From Marinibacterium sp. (GTDB lineage: Bacteria; Pseudomonadota; Alphaproteobacteria; Rhodobacterales; Rhodobacteraceae): a stretch of 64,000 bases of DNA. The DNA lies in assembly GCA_017643305.1 (NCBI GenBank), contig JAEPNQ010000003.1, forward strand, positions 62,001 to 126,000, written 5' to 3'. The position numbers and the translations under genes are program-made. How positions within the stretch are numbered: the stretch's first letter is position 1; each line of letters opens with the position of its first letter. The notes under the pieces were generated by a model. That model did no database searches, was not told the origin of the DNA, and worked only from the letters and a program-made list of their open reading frames with translations. Below, in pieces: positions 45,952 through 53,535 of this stretch.

Positions 45952-47094
45952 ATGACGGTACATTGGTGCGGTACGGGCCTTTCGGCCATTCCCGGTTTGC
46001 GGCGGTTGATCGAAAACGGTCACCCGGTTGTGGTTTGGAACCGCACCGTAGACAAGGCACGCGAGGCGGTGGGTGATCTGACGCAGGACATCCGTGCCTT
46101 TGACCCCGATGCGCTGGCGGCATCCCTGCAGGCAGGCGATGTGGTGGTGTCCATGCTGCCGGGCGACTGGCATGTGCCGCTGGCGGAAATGGCCATCGCG
46201 CACAAGGCGCATTTCGTGTCCTCCTCCTACATTGCGCCGGAAATGCGCGGGCTGGACGCGGCCGCGCGCGACGCAGGCGTGGCGCTGGTGAACGAGGTGG
46301 GGCTGGACCCCGGCATCGACCACCTGATGGCGCATTGGCTGGTGGCTGATTACCGTGCTTCGGATGCTTTCGCGTCGGACAATCACCTGAGCTTCATTTC
46401 CTATTGCGGCGGCGTGCCCAAACACGCCAACCCGTTCCGGTACAAATTCAGCTGGTCGCCGCTGGGCGTACTTAAAGCGCTGCGCTCCCCTTCGCGCTCA
46501 ATCCGCGATTTTTCAGAACTACGGGTGGACCGGCCTTGGGACGCAATCACCAGTTATGATGCGCCGCTGCCAATACCGGAAAGCTTTGAGGTTTATCCGA
46601 ACCGCGACAGCCTGCCATTCATGGCAGATTACGGCTTCGAAACCGACTGGCCTGTCCGCGAATTCGTGCGCGGGACGCTGCGGCTGAACGGCTGGGCGGA
46701 GGCCTGGGCCGACGTCTTTGCCGAGGTCGAAACGCTGGAAGGTCCCGAAGGCGACATGCGGTTGCAGGAGATGTCCGACCAGTTTTGGAACGACAACGCA
46801 TATAATGAGGGCGAACCCGACCGGGTAATCCTGTGCGTCGGGCTGAAGGCCGAACGCGACGACATAACGGTCTGGCACAAAACCTATGTGATGGACGCCT
46901 GGGGCGACGAACGCGGGACCGCGATGGCGCGGCTGGTGTCCGTACCTGTTTCGCTGGCGGTGGAAGCGGTATTGAACCGCCGCATCGCCGCCGGTTTGCA
47001 TGCGGCCCCGTCAGACCTTGCACTGGTGAGCGACTGGATGGAGGAAATTGACGGCCTGTCGCAGCACCTACAGGTGGTCGATCACGCCGGGTGA
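45952..47094 (+). CDS. Saccharopine dehydrogenase, glutamate-forming type (LYS9-like)
   Basis: Second half-pathway enzyme, forming 2-aminoadipate semialdehyde and glutamate from saccharopine. The start MTVHWCGTGLSAIPGLRRLI shows a shortened Rossmann glycine motif, and NEVGLDPGIDHLMAHWLV is the family signature. The protein (380 residues) is shorter than fungal LYS9 (about 450). It lies 103 bases after the LYS1-like gene, same direction. The N-terminal Rossmann motif lacks the third glycine of GxGxxG, so cofactor binding may differ. Confidence 0.85.
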   Translation: MTVHWCGTGLSAIPGLRRLIENGHPVVVWNRTVDKAREAVGDLTQDIRAFDPDALAASLQAGDVVVSMLPGDWHVPLAEMAIAHKAHFVSSSYIAPEMRGLDAAARDAGVALVNEVGLDPGIDHLMAHWLVADYRASDAFASDNHLSFISYCGGVPKHANPFRYKFSWSPLGVLKALRSPSRSIRDFSELRVDRPWDAITSYDAPLPIPESFEVYPNRDSLPFMADYGFETDWPVREFVRGTLRLNGWAEAWADVFAEVETLEGPEGDMRLQEMSDQFWNDNAYNEGEPDRVILCVGLKAERDDITVWHKTYVMDAWGDERGTAMARLVSVPVSLAVEAVLNRRIAAGLHAAPSDLALVSDWMEEIDGLSQHLQVVDHAG

Positions 47095-47219
47095 GGATGC
47101 GGCCTCCAGGTTTTGAATGGGTAGAGTTACGAACCTAGGGTGGGTACTAACTCGCCGTTTCCTGGCCTCTACCGCAGGCATGGGCGGGCTGAAATCCGTC
47201 CTACGACGCGCGATACGTT

Positions 47220-47462
47220 TCATCCTTGGGTCAGGCTGCGCCTCAGGGCGCAGGGCGTAGTCGCCTCCGCCTGGGCCGTTCCAACCGCCAGGGCAATTTC
47301 CCCAGCCTCAAAGCTGCCCCGACCAACCCACATGATGCCGACCAGCTCCGCTTATTCATTTTCGCTCAACCCATCGATAAAGGCGCGCAGTTCCAGTTCG
47401 GCTTGGTCCAGTTCGCTGTCTATCAGTACGACCTGAGCAATGGCGCTTTCAGAAATGTTCAT
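47220..47462 (-). pseudogene. DUF3775-like small gene broken by an in-frame TAA
   Basis: On the minus strand ATG 47462 opens MNISESAIAQVVLIDSELDQ, then LRAFIDGLSENE, then TAA at 47354-47352. The frame continues AELVGIMWVGRGSFEAGEIA...AQAEATT to TGA 47222-47220. FIxGLxExEQxELVxxMWxGRG is the core of DUF3775, and a CAA-to-TAA change explains the stop. The C-terminal TxxYLLG part of the family is also missing, so the relic is truncated as well. The rest of the gap 47095-47522 shows nothing else I can support. Confidence 0.7.
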
Positions 47463-47522
47463 CGGTTTCGTCGTTTGCAGTTTGGGCCATCAAACTGAAG
47501 GATGTCGCGCGTGTCTTTGGTC

Positions 47523-48254
47523 TTATGCAAATAGCCGATAGTAGATTGCGTCTGGCAAAAGCTGGGCAATCCGAAACACCCAGGCAAAGGGAGACGGGAA
47601 GCTCATCCGGAACCGGGTGGAGTTCATATGCTCAAACATCTTTTGTGCGGCGGCGTCGGGTTCCATCAGCGCCGGCATCTTGAAATCGTTCTTGTTTGTC
47701 AGCCTGGTGCGGATGAATCCTGGATTGGCCAGTTGTACCCGAACCCCCGTACGCCACAGATCTGCATAGAGGCTTTCAGCCATCACAATAGTCCCGGCCT
47801 TGGACGCGCCGTAGCCGATGGAATTACGCAGTCCACGGAACCCGGCCAGTGAGCCGGTGATGACGATATGCCCGTTGTCGCGTTCAGTCATCTGCGGCAC
47901 GACCTGCCCTAGCACGCGGACCAGACCGGTGAAATTGACGTCGCCCATGGAGACGGCTTCGTCCGCTTGCCAGCTTGTGGCGGGCATCGGCCAGTAGACA
48001 CCGGCGAGAAAAACCATGCCGTCAATTTCGCCCGCCTCCTGCGCGGCAGCGCGCACAGACGCGGTGTCGGCCACGTCCATCGGCAGCACCTGCGCCTTGC
48101 CCGGCAGATGTTCGGCGAGGGCCAACAAGCGCTCTTCAGACCGAGCGGATAAAATCACCTCCACCCCGGCCGAACTGAGCTTGTGGGCCAAGGCAGCACC
48201 CAAACCTTCGCTCGCCCCAACCAGCCAGTAGCGTTTACCGCGCCAGTCCGTCAC
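47523..48254 (-). CDS. Short-chain dehydrogenase/reductase, last gene of the probable RpoE operon
   Basis: Classical SDR of 243 residues. YWLVGASEGLGAALAHKL is the TGxxxGxG nucleotide motif (GASEGLG) and YGASKAG the catalytic YxxxK. The start codon is GTG, overlapping the previous stop (GTGA). It corresponds in position to the SDR gene at the end of the Rhodobacter sphaeroides operon divergent from rpoE (RSP_1087-RSP_1091). Substrate unknown. Confidence 0.88.
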   Translation of the reverse strand: MTDWRGKRYWLVGASEGLGAALAHKLSSAGVEVILSARSEERLLALAEHLPGKAQVLPMDVADTASVRAAAQEAGEIDGMVFLAGVYWPMPATSWQADEAVSMGDVNFTGLVRVLGQVVPQMTERDNGHIVITGSLAGFRGLRNSIGYGASKAGTIVMAESLYADLWRTGVRVQLANPGFIRTRLTNKNDFKMPALMEPDAAAQKMFEHMNSTRFRMSFPSPFAWVFRIAQLLPDAIYYRLFA

Positions 48255-48841
48255 TCGGCTGCCAACCTGTCATCGCCGGTGGCTGCGCGGGGGCGCATGG
48301 TAGCGACCAATTCACCCACCGGCAGGCCGAATTTACGGAACTGGCTGCGGTTCACGATGGCACCGCTTGGGGCCAGATACATCCAGTCGATCGTGTCCAG
48401 TTCGTGACCACCGGCGGATTCCGGCAGCTTGATACGGTAGCGCAATTGTACCGCGGAGCCAGATTGCCAGCCATCGCCAACACCGATCAGATCCGGCGCT
48501 GTGGCCTTGATCTGCCCGTTCCGATCCACGCGCAGGGTCCATTCCCGGTCTTGGGTGTTGCCGTTGTCGTAGATGAAATGTTCATCCATACGTCCGACTT
48601 CGCCCTGCCACACCGCGTTAAATTCACCCACGAACCGCGAGGTGACCCGACCGGTGGGGCCATAGATCACGCCCTCGCAATCGATCACACCGTTCAAGTG
48701 TTTGCGGATGTCAAAAGTGGGGGAGGTGCCCTGGTAATCTTGCGGGCGCTGCGCGCGGAAGGTGCCAAACGCGCTCCGCATCCAAACAGCCCCAATGACA
48801 ATACCCGCGCCCAGGAGCGCGAAAATGAAGTTTTCCATCAT
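48251..48841 (-). CDS. DUF3833 family membrane-anchored protein
   Basis: About 196 residues starting MMENFIFALLGAGIVIGAVW, an N-terminal membrane anchor, followed by the lipocalin-like DUF3833 domain (GVIYGPTGRVTSRFVGEFNAVW, REWTLRVDRNGQI, LDTIDWMYLAPSGAIVNRS). The start at 48841 overlaps the stop of the MFS gene (ATGA), with GGGAG upstream; the longer frame is rejected because it lies inside the MFS gene. Function unknown. Conserved in the operon next to rpoE-chrR in related bacteria. Confidence 0.85.
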   Translation of the reverse strand: MMENFIFALLGAGIVIGAVWMRSAFGTFRAQRPQDYQGTSPTFDIRKHLNGVIDCEGVIYGPTGRVTSRFVGEFNAVWQGEVGRMDEHFIYDNGNTQDREWTLRVDRNGQIKATAPDLIGVGDGWQSGSAVQLRYRIKLPESAGGHELDTIDWMYLAPSGAIVNRSQFRKFGLPVGELVATMRPRAATGDDRLAAE

Positions 48842-50085
48842 ATATTCTCCCGTGTCAGGGTGGAGAGCATCCCGATAGCGGCGATCTTCAATGTGCAAGG
48901 AACTCCCGCATAGAGAAAGGTCAGCCAACGCAGGGCGTCAGTTGTGTTTTCGGTGCCGGGGACGAAGCCTGCGGTATCCAGCACTGGCAACAGCGTAACT
49001 GCCGCGAACGCCAGCGTAAATTTGGTGGCAAAGGACCATAGCCCAAACGCTTCGTTCCCGTCGGGCGCGATCTGTGCAAGACGTCGGGCGAACATGGCAG
49101 GCAGCAGCGTCATGTCCGTACCCAGCGCCGCACCGGAGGCGATGCAGATCAGCGCAAACAGGGCAATATCACCGGCTCCCAGCAGGGGCACCAGACCGAA
49201 AGCCAGTACCGACAACAGCATGCCCGCCATCAGCACGCGCCGCGCACCGAAGCGTTCTGCCGCCCGGCTCCAGAATGGCGCCGCGCCAGCCGCTGCCAGA
49301 AAGAACAGCAATAGTAGCGGGCCTTCCGCCCCCGGCGCAGCCAATCGGCTTTCGACAAAGAACAGGAACAAAGTGGAGCTCACCGCGACCGGTGTGGTGT
49401 TGACCAGAGCGATTAATAGCAACCGGCGGGATACAGGATCGCCCAGTACGGTGCGGAACCCGCCCGTCAACGTCGCCACGACTGTCGACCATTCCAGCCG
49501 CATCGCCAGACCGGCGCACAACGCTGCGACCGCAAACAGAGCGGCAAAAACCGAAAACGGGTGGCCGGATATCAGCGCTGCCAAAGACGGAACAATCGCC
49601 GCGAGGCACACGCCCAACAGCGCGCCAGTTTCCCGCCAGCGCGCCACGCGCAGGTGGCCCGCTGGTCCGACTGTGGCAGCCTTGGCAACGCCACGGGCAT
49701 AAAACAGAATATTGAGGAAACTATAGGCCGAAAACAGCACCGCCAGCATTATTGCAAACCACAGCAGCGGCGCGCCAGGCGGGGTGATTGCAAACAAACC
49801 GAACATAGCCAGCGCCATTAAGGCTAGCGCAACCGCAGCGCCGACGCCACGCCACGGCCCAAGCCGCGCGGCCAGCCGGCCCAACAGCGGGTCCTGCACC
49901 ACGTCCAGCAGGCGCAGCGCGAACAGGGCACCACCCAGCGCCGTGAGGCTCACACCAAACGTGTCAGCGTAAAATTTTGGCGCGTGGATATAAATGGGCA
50001 AGCCAGCGGCAGCCAGCACGCCCGCAAACACCGCATAGGATGGCAGGCCATCGGCCCGTGCGCTATGTGTGTCCACCATAGTCAT
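48838..50085 (-). CDS. MFS transporter of the glycoside-pentoside-hexuronide (MelB-like) type
   Basis: Twelve-helix membrane carrier of about 415 residues. FALRLLDVVQDPLLGRLAARLG (near residue 52-72) is the MelB/GPH-type loop that binds the coupling cation (R/D-x-x-D-x-x-x-DP). The start ATG 50085 overlaps the DUF1365 stop by ATGA. In Rhodobacter sphaeroides the equivalent gene belongs to the singlet-oxygen RpoE operon; a lipid or other product is a likelier cargo than sugar, but this is inference. Confidence 0.85.
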   Translation of the reverse strand: MTMVDTHSARADGLPSYAVFAGVLAAAGLPIYIHAPKFYADTFGVSLTALGGALFALRLLDVVQDPLLGRLAARLGPWRGVGAAVALALMALAMFGLFAITPPGAPLLWFAIMLAVLFSAYSFLNILFYARGVAKAATVGPAGHLRVARWRETGALLGVCLAAIVPSLAALISGHPFSVFAALFAVAALCAGLAMRLEWSTVVATLTGGFRTVLGDPVSRRLLLIALVNTTPVAVSSTLFLFFVESRLAAPGAEGPLLLLFFLAAAGAAPFWSRAAERFGARRVLMAGMLLSVLAFGLVPLLGAGDIALFALICIASGAALGTDMTLLPAMFARRLAQIAPDGNEAFGLWSFATKFTLAFAAVTLLPVLDTAGFVPGTENTTDALRWLTFLYAGVPCTLKIAAIGMLSTLTRENI

Positions 50086-50849
50086 CCCCGGGTCACGTCG
50101 CTTTGCGGCGGCAACGGGCGGACACGGAACTGGGCTTTCTTCCACCAGAGTTTAAACGCCTGCCAGTGGATCAGCGCTAGTACCCGGCGTGCGCCCAGTG
50201 GACGCCGCAGGCAAGACCACAGGATCGTGCGATTTGTCAACTTGCTGCGGTGCCCCGTCAGGGTCGCGATAAGCCCGCCTTCCTCCCGGCTGTAGTCAAT
50301 TCGGATGCCGATATGGTCCGGCCCGATATCGAAATGGAACCGGTAACCGCCTTCGACGGGCTGGAACGGCGAGACATACAACAACTTTGTTGCGCGCAGT
50401 TCATCCCGTGCAGTTATTGGACGCAGGTCGGGGTGGTGGCAAAGATAGGAATGACGTTCGCCAAATGTATTGGATACCTCGGCAATAACCGAAACCAGCT
50501 CCTCCGCTGCATCATCGTTGTAGCACAGCCAGAAACTGACAGGGTTGAAAACGTGCCCCAGCCAACGAGGTTGGGTCAACAACAGGATGCGCGCAGGCTG
50601 CGGCAGCTGATACCGGTCCATCACCTCACGCACCCATTTCGGGCCAGTGCCGTCACCAATAGGGCCGCCATGGTCGCTGTCGCGGACAGACGCCAGGTTG
50701 CCCCGGTTGCGGGAAAACAACGTTGGCCCGACCAGCTGCGCTTCGGAGTCGAACAACAGGTAGTCTACCGAATACCGAAAGGCATTTTTGACCCGCCCCT
50801 TACGGCCATGGTAGGTGTGGCCGCCGATGTAATCGACGTGCGTGTTCAT
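50082..50849 (-). CDS. DUF1365 family protein
   Basis: A 255-residue protein. HTYHGRKGRVKNAFRYSVDYLLFD, LLLTQPRWLGHVFNPVSFWLCYN and KLLYVSPFQPVEGGYRFHFD are typical DUF1365 blocks. Start ATG 50849 overlaps the stop of the flavin oxidoreductase gene (ATGA). The family travels with a flavin amine-oxidase-like protein and fatty-acid modifying enzymes, so a role in lipid (cyclopropane or furan fatty acid) modification is probable. The biochemical step is unknown to me. Confidence 0.88.
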   Translation of the reverse strand: MNTHVDYIGGHTYHGRKGRVKNAFRYSVDYLLFDSEAQLVGPTLFSRNRGNLASVRDSDHGGPIGDGTGPKWVREVMDRYQLPQPARILLLTQPRWLGHVFNPVSFWLCYNDDAAEELVSVIAEVSNTFGERHSYLCHHPDLRPITARDELRATKLLYVSPFQPVEGGYRFHFDIGPDHIGIRIDYSREEGGLIATLTGHRSKLTNRTILWSCLRRPLGARRVLALIHWQAFKLWWKKAQFRVRPLPPQSDVTRG

Positions 50850-52141
50850 TCTGCCGCTACCGGCATCTGCACAGTGCGGCGGATGCCATCGGCCACGGCA
50901 ACAGCGCTCGCCAGCCCGTCTTCGTGGAACCCATTGCGCATCCACGCACCACAGAACCACGTACGGTTGGTGCCATTGTTTGTTTTCAGTCGATCCTGCG
51001 CCTCCAGCACGCCAGGGCCATAGACTGGGTGGCGCATAGTGGTCTGGTCATAGATCAGGTCTTCGCGGATGCGGTCCGGATCATTAAGCGTAACAAAATG
51101 CGGGTCGTCCTTGGGGATTGGCTGAAGCGAATTCATCCAATAGGTCAAGTCCAGCGCCTCCGACCCATCGCTGATTTCGGTGTAGTTCCAGCTGGACCAC
51201 ACTTTGCGCCGTTTTGGCATAACCGAGGGGTCGCAATGCAGCGTGACGGTGTTGGGCTGGTATTTGATTTTTTCCAAGGCCGCGCTCTCCGTCGCAGACG
51301 GATCATCCAGCAGGGACAGCGTGACATCGGAATGCGTTGCAAACACGACCTCGTCGAAGCGCTCCCAATCAGCACCGGCGGTTGCCACGTAAACGCCGCC
51401 GGGCGTCCGGTGCACGGAGCGCACGCCAGCATTGGTGCGCAAATCAACTGCCTGGCGTTTCAGTTCGGCTGTCAGACGGCTGACATATTGGGTGGAACCG
51501 CCTTTCACTGTATACCATTGATGCATGTGCTTCTTGCCAAGCAGTCCATGGTTTTTGAAGAACTGGATCATGGCATAGGCCGGGAAATCCATTACCTGCG
51601 AGCGCGGAGTAGACCAGATCGCGCCGGAGAAGGGCAGCAGATAATAGTCGCGGAACCAATCGCTGGTGCCCAGTTTGGCCAGCAGTTGTCCCACTGTCAT
51701 CGATGGGTCATCTGCCGCAGCCAGCGCGTTGTTGTTAAAATAAACAAGGTCTTTCACGAGACGCATGAATTCGGGGCGGATCAGGTTACGCCGCTGGGCG
51801 AACAAAGCGTCGATGCTTTGCACCGAATATTCCAACTGCCCGTCGTTAAACGAGGCGCCGAAACTCATGCTGCTTTTCGCGGTCGGCACCTGCAATTCTT
51901 CAAACAGCGCTGTCAAGCGCGGATAATTCACGTGATTAAACACAATAAATCCCGTATCGACCGGCTGGTCGCCCGACCGGCCTGCCATCAAGGTGCGAGC
52001 ATGCCCGCCCAATCGCGGCGCGGACTCAAACAATGTGACGCGGTGACCGCGCCCCAGAAGCCACGCGGCGCCCATACCGGATATTCCGCCACCGACCACT
52101 GCGATGTGACGCCGGCCTGAAAACGGCTGTTCAAATGGCAT
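50846..52141 (-). CDS. FAD-dependent amine-oxidase-like oxidoreductase (lipid modification, RSP_1091-like)
   Basis: NAD(P)/FAD-binding protein of 431 residues. HIAVVGGGISGMGAAWLLGR is the dinucleotide fold and VTLFESAPRLGGHART the GG doublet; the C-terminal WFCGAWMRNGFHEDGLASAV contacts FAD. The start ATG 52141 has AAGGGTGA upstream; a much longer frame upstream would include the promoter. It is the first gene of a five-gene operon with four-base overlaps and is divergent from rpoE, as RSP_1091 is in R. sphaeroides. There this gene is linked to changes of unsaturated or cyclopropane fatty acids under singlet oxygen (from memory). Confidence 0.88.
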   Translation of the reverse strand: MPFEQPFSGRRHIAVVGGGISGMGAAWLLGRGHRVTLFESAPRLGGHARTLMAGRSGDQPVDTGFIVFNHVNYPRLTALFEELQVPTAKSSMSFGASFNDGQLEYSVQSIDALFAQRRNLIRPEFMRLVKDLVYFNNNALAAADDPSMTVGQLLAKLGTSDWFRDYYLLPFSGAIWSTPRSQVMDFPAYAMIQFFKNHGLLGKKHMHQWYTVKGGSTQYVSRLTAELKRQAVDLRTNAGVRSVHRTPGGVYVATAGADWERFDEVVFATHSDVTLSLLDDPSATESAALEKIKYQPNTVTLHCDPSVMPKRRKVWSSWNYTEISDGSEALDLTYWMNSLQPIPKDDPHFVTLNDPDRIREDLIYDQTTMRHPVYGPGVLEAQDRLKTNNGTNRTWFCGAWMRNGFHEDGLASAVAVADGIRRTVQMPVAAE

Positions 52142-52171
52142 AGTCACCCTTTCCGATAACAGTTTGTAAGA

Positions 52172-52199
52172 TGTACGACGTGGATCGGCGTCCGGATGA
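52172..52199 (-). promoter_or_regulatory. Probable RpoE (ECF) promoter of the five-gene operon
   Basis: On the minus strand TCATCC (52199-52194), a 16-base spacer, CGTACA (52177-52172). This mirrors the promoter of rpoE itself (TGATCC, 16 bases, CGTACA) with one mismatch in the -35. Start of transcription would fall about 20-25 bases before the oxidoreductase ATG. Confidence 0.65.
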
Positions 52200-52219
52200 A
52201 AAAAGAAACAGAAAAATTT

Positions 52220-52247
52220 TGATCCGCTTCGAAGCTGCTTTCGTACA
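52220..52247 (+). promoter_or_regulatory. Probable autoregulated RpoE (ECF) promoter of rpoE-chrR
   Basis: TGATCC (52220-52225), 16-base spacer, CGTACA (52242-52247). TGATCC is the -35 reported for R. sphaeroides RpoE promoters. The predicted transcription start (about seven bases after the -10) coincides with the ATG at 52254. Confidence 0.7.
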
Positions 52248-52253
52248 ACATGT

Positions 52254-52877
52254 ATGTTGACCGGCACCGAAACGATCACCGAAAGTGAGGAAGCCGCTGA
52301 CCGGATGGGTTTTGCGCGCTTAAAACCTCGCAGGAAATCGTTTGTGCCCGACCAAACCTGGATATCGCACATGGAACTTATTCGCGATCACCGCGACAAA
52401 GAAGCTTTTGCCGCGATTTTCAGCCATTTCGCGCCGCGCGTTAAAGGTTTTTTGATGAAAAGCGGTGCTGCTGCTGACTTGGCCGAGGAATGTGCACAGG
52501 ACGTTATGGTTACTCTCTGGAACAAAGCCCATTTGTTTGATCCCTCCCGCGCTTCAGTGGCGACATGGATCTTTACAATCGCTCGTAATCGGAGGATCGA
52601 CATTCTCCGCAAGGAGAACCGCCCCGAACCCGAAGATCTGCCCTGGGGTCCCGATGCAGAACCCGACCAGGCCGATGTCCTCGCGTTGCAGCAGGAAAGC
52701 TCACGGCTAAAAGCCGCTATTCAGGCCCTGCCCGACGCCCAACGCGACCTGATACAGAAAGCCTACTTCGGCGATCTGAGCCACCGTGAGATTGCAGTCC
52801 AGACCGGTTTGCCGCTGGGCACAATCAAATCCCGAATTCGATTGGCGCTGGACCGCCTGCGCCATGTTATGAAATGA
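52254..52877 (+). CDS. rpoE: ECF sigma factor RpoE (singlet-oxygen response, ChrR-controlled)
   Basis: Group IV sigma factor. Region 2 (AFAAIFSHFAPRVKGFLMKSG, then DVMVTLWNKAHLFDPSRASVATWIFTIARNRRID) and region 4 (AIQALPDAQRDLIQKAYFGDLSHREIAVQTGLPLGTIKSRIRLALDRLRH) are complete. The longest frame gives 207 residues from ATG 52254; R. sphaeroides RpoE is about 180, so starts at 52305 (MGFARLK) or 52371 (MELIRDH) are possible. If ATG 52254 is used, the mRNA would be nearly leaderless. It is followed by chrR after seven bases, and a TGATCC-N16-CGTACA promoter suggests autoregulation. Confidence 0.92.
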   Translation: MLTGTETITESEEAADRMGFARLKPRRKSFVPDQTWISHMELIRDHRDKEAFAAIFSHFAPRVKGFLMKSGAAADLAEECAQDVMVTLWNKAHLFDPSRASVATWIFTIARNRRIDILRKENRPEPEDLPWGPDAEPDQADVLALQQESSRLKAAIQALPDAQRDLIQKAYFGDLSHREIAVQTGLPLGTIKSRIRLALDRLRHVMK

Positions 52878-52884
52878 GCCCGAG

Positions 52885-53535
52885 ATGAACGATAGCATTC
52901 ACCATCACCCCAGCGAAGAGATCCTGTTCGCCTATTCGGCCGGCACCCTACCCGAAGCGTTCAATTTGATGATCGCGTCGCATCTGTCCCTGTGTGACCA
53001 TTGCCGTGCGTTAGTCGAAAGCTTCGATGCTGTAGGAGGCGCGGTGATTGACGCCGCATCAACACCAACCGCCGCGCTTTCAGATGGGGCACTGTCATCG
53101 GTTTTGGATCGATTAGACGCACCTGCCCCCCTCGCGCCCCCGCGTCGGTCTGCTGGTGTGCTGCCGTCACCCTTGCAAGACTACGTGGGGGGCGATCTGG
53201 AGGCTGTGTCCTGGCGCCCCGTGGGCATGGGCGTGCGTCAAGCCCTCTTGCCGACATCGGCGGCGGCATCGGCGCGGCTTCTCTATATTCCGGCCGGGGC
53301 CGCGATGCCGGATCACGGGCACCATGGAATGGAAATGACCATGGTTCTTCAAGGCGCATTCGTCGATGAAGACGACTATTTCGCGCGCGGCGATGTAGAA
53401 ATCGCCGACCCTTCGGTGGAACACACGCCGATCGCGGATGTGGGCGCTGATTGCATATGCCTCGCCGTCACAGATGCAAGGCTGCGATTCAAAGGGCTGG
53501 TGCCTCGATTATTGCAGCCGTTTTTCCGGATCTGA
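52885..53535 (+). CDS. chrR: Zinc-dependent anti-sigma factor ChrR
   Basis: Holds RpoE inactive until singlet oxygen or organic hydroperoxide triggers release. The N-terminal ZAS domain has H6-H8 and the H33-x3-C37-x2-C40 zinc motif (SHLSLCDHC). The C-terminal cupin domain keeps its zinc ligands: H144, H146 and E150 (PDHGHHGMEM) and H180 (SVEHTP). Length of 216 residues equals that of R. sphaeroides ChrR. It is co-transcribed with rpoE. Its 3' end overlaps the 3' end of the dead cyclase gene by 27 bases. Confidence 0.95.
   Translation: MNDSIHHHPSEEILFAYSAGTLPEAFNLMIASHLSLCDHCRALVESFDAVGGAVIDAASTPTAALSDGALSSVLDRLDAPAPLAPPRRSAGVLPSPLQDYVGGDLEAVSWRPVGMGVRQALLPTSAAASARLLYIPAGAAMPDHGHHGMEMTMVLQGAFVDEDDYFARGDVEIADPSVEHTPIADVGADCICLAVTDARLRFKGLVPRLLQPFFRI

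Noticed and set aside
50924..52120. 398-codon open frame antisense to the flavin oxidoreductase gene
   Set aside because: Mirrors third-position GC bias of the real gene; product resembles no protein.
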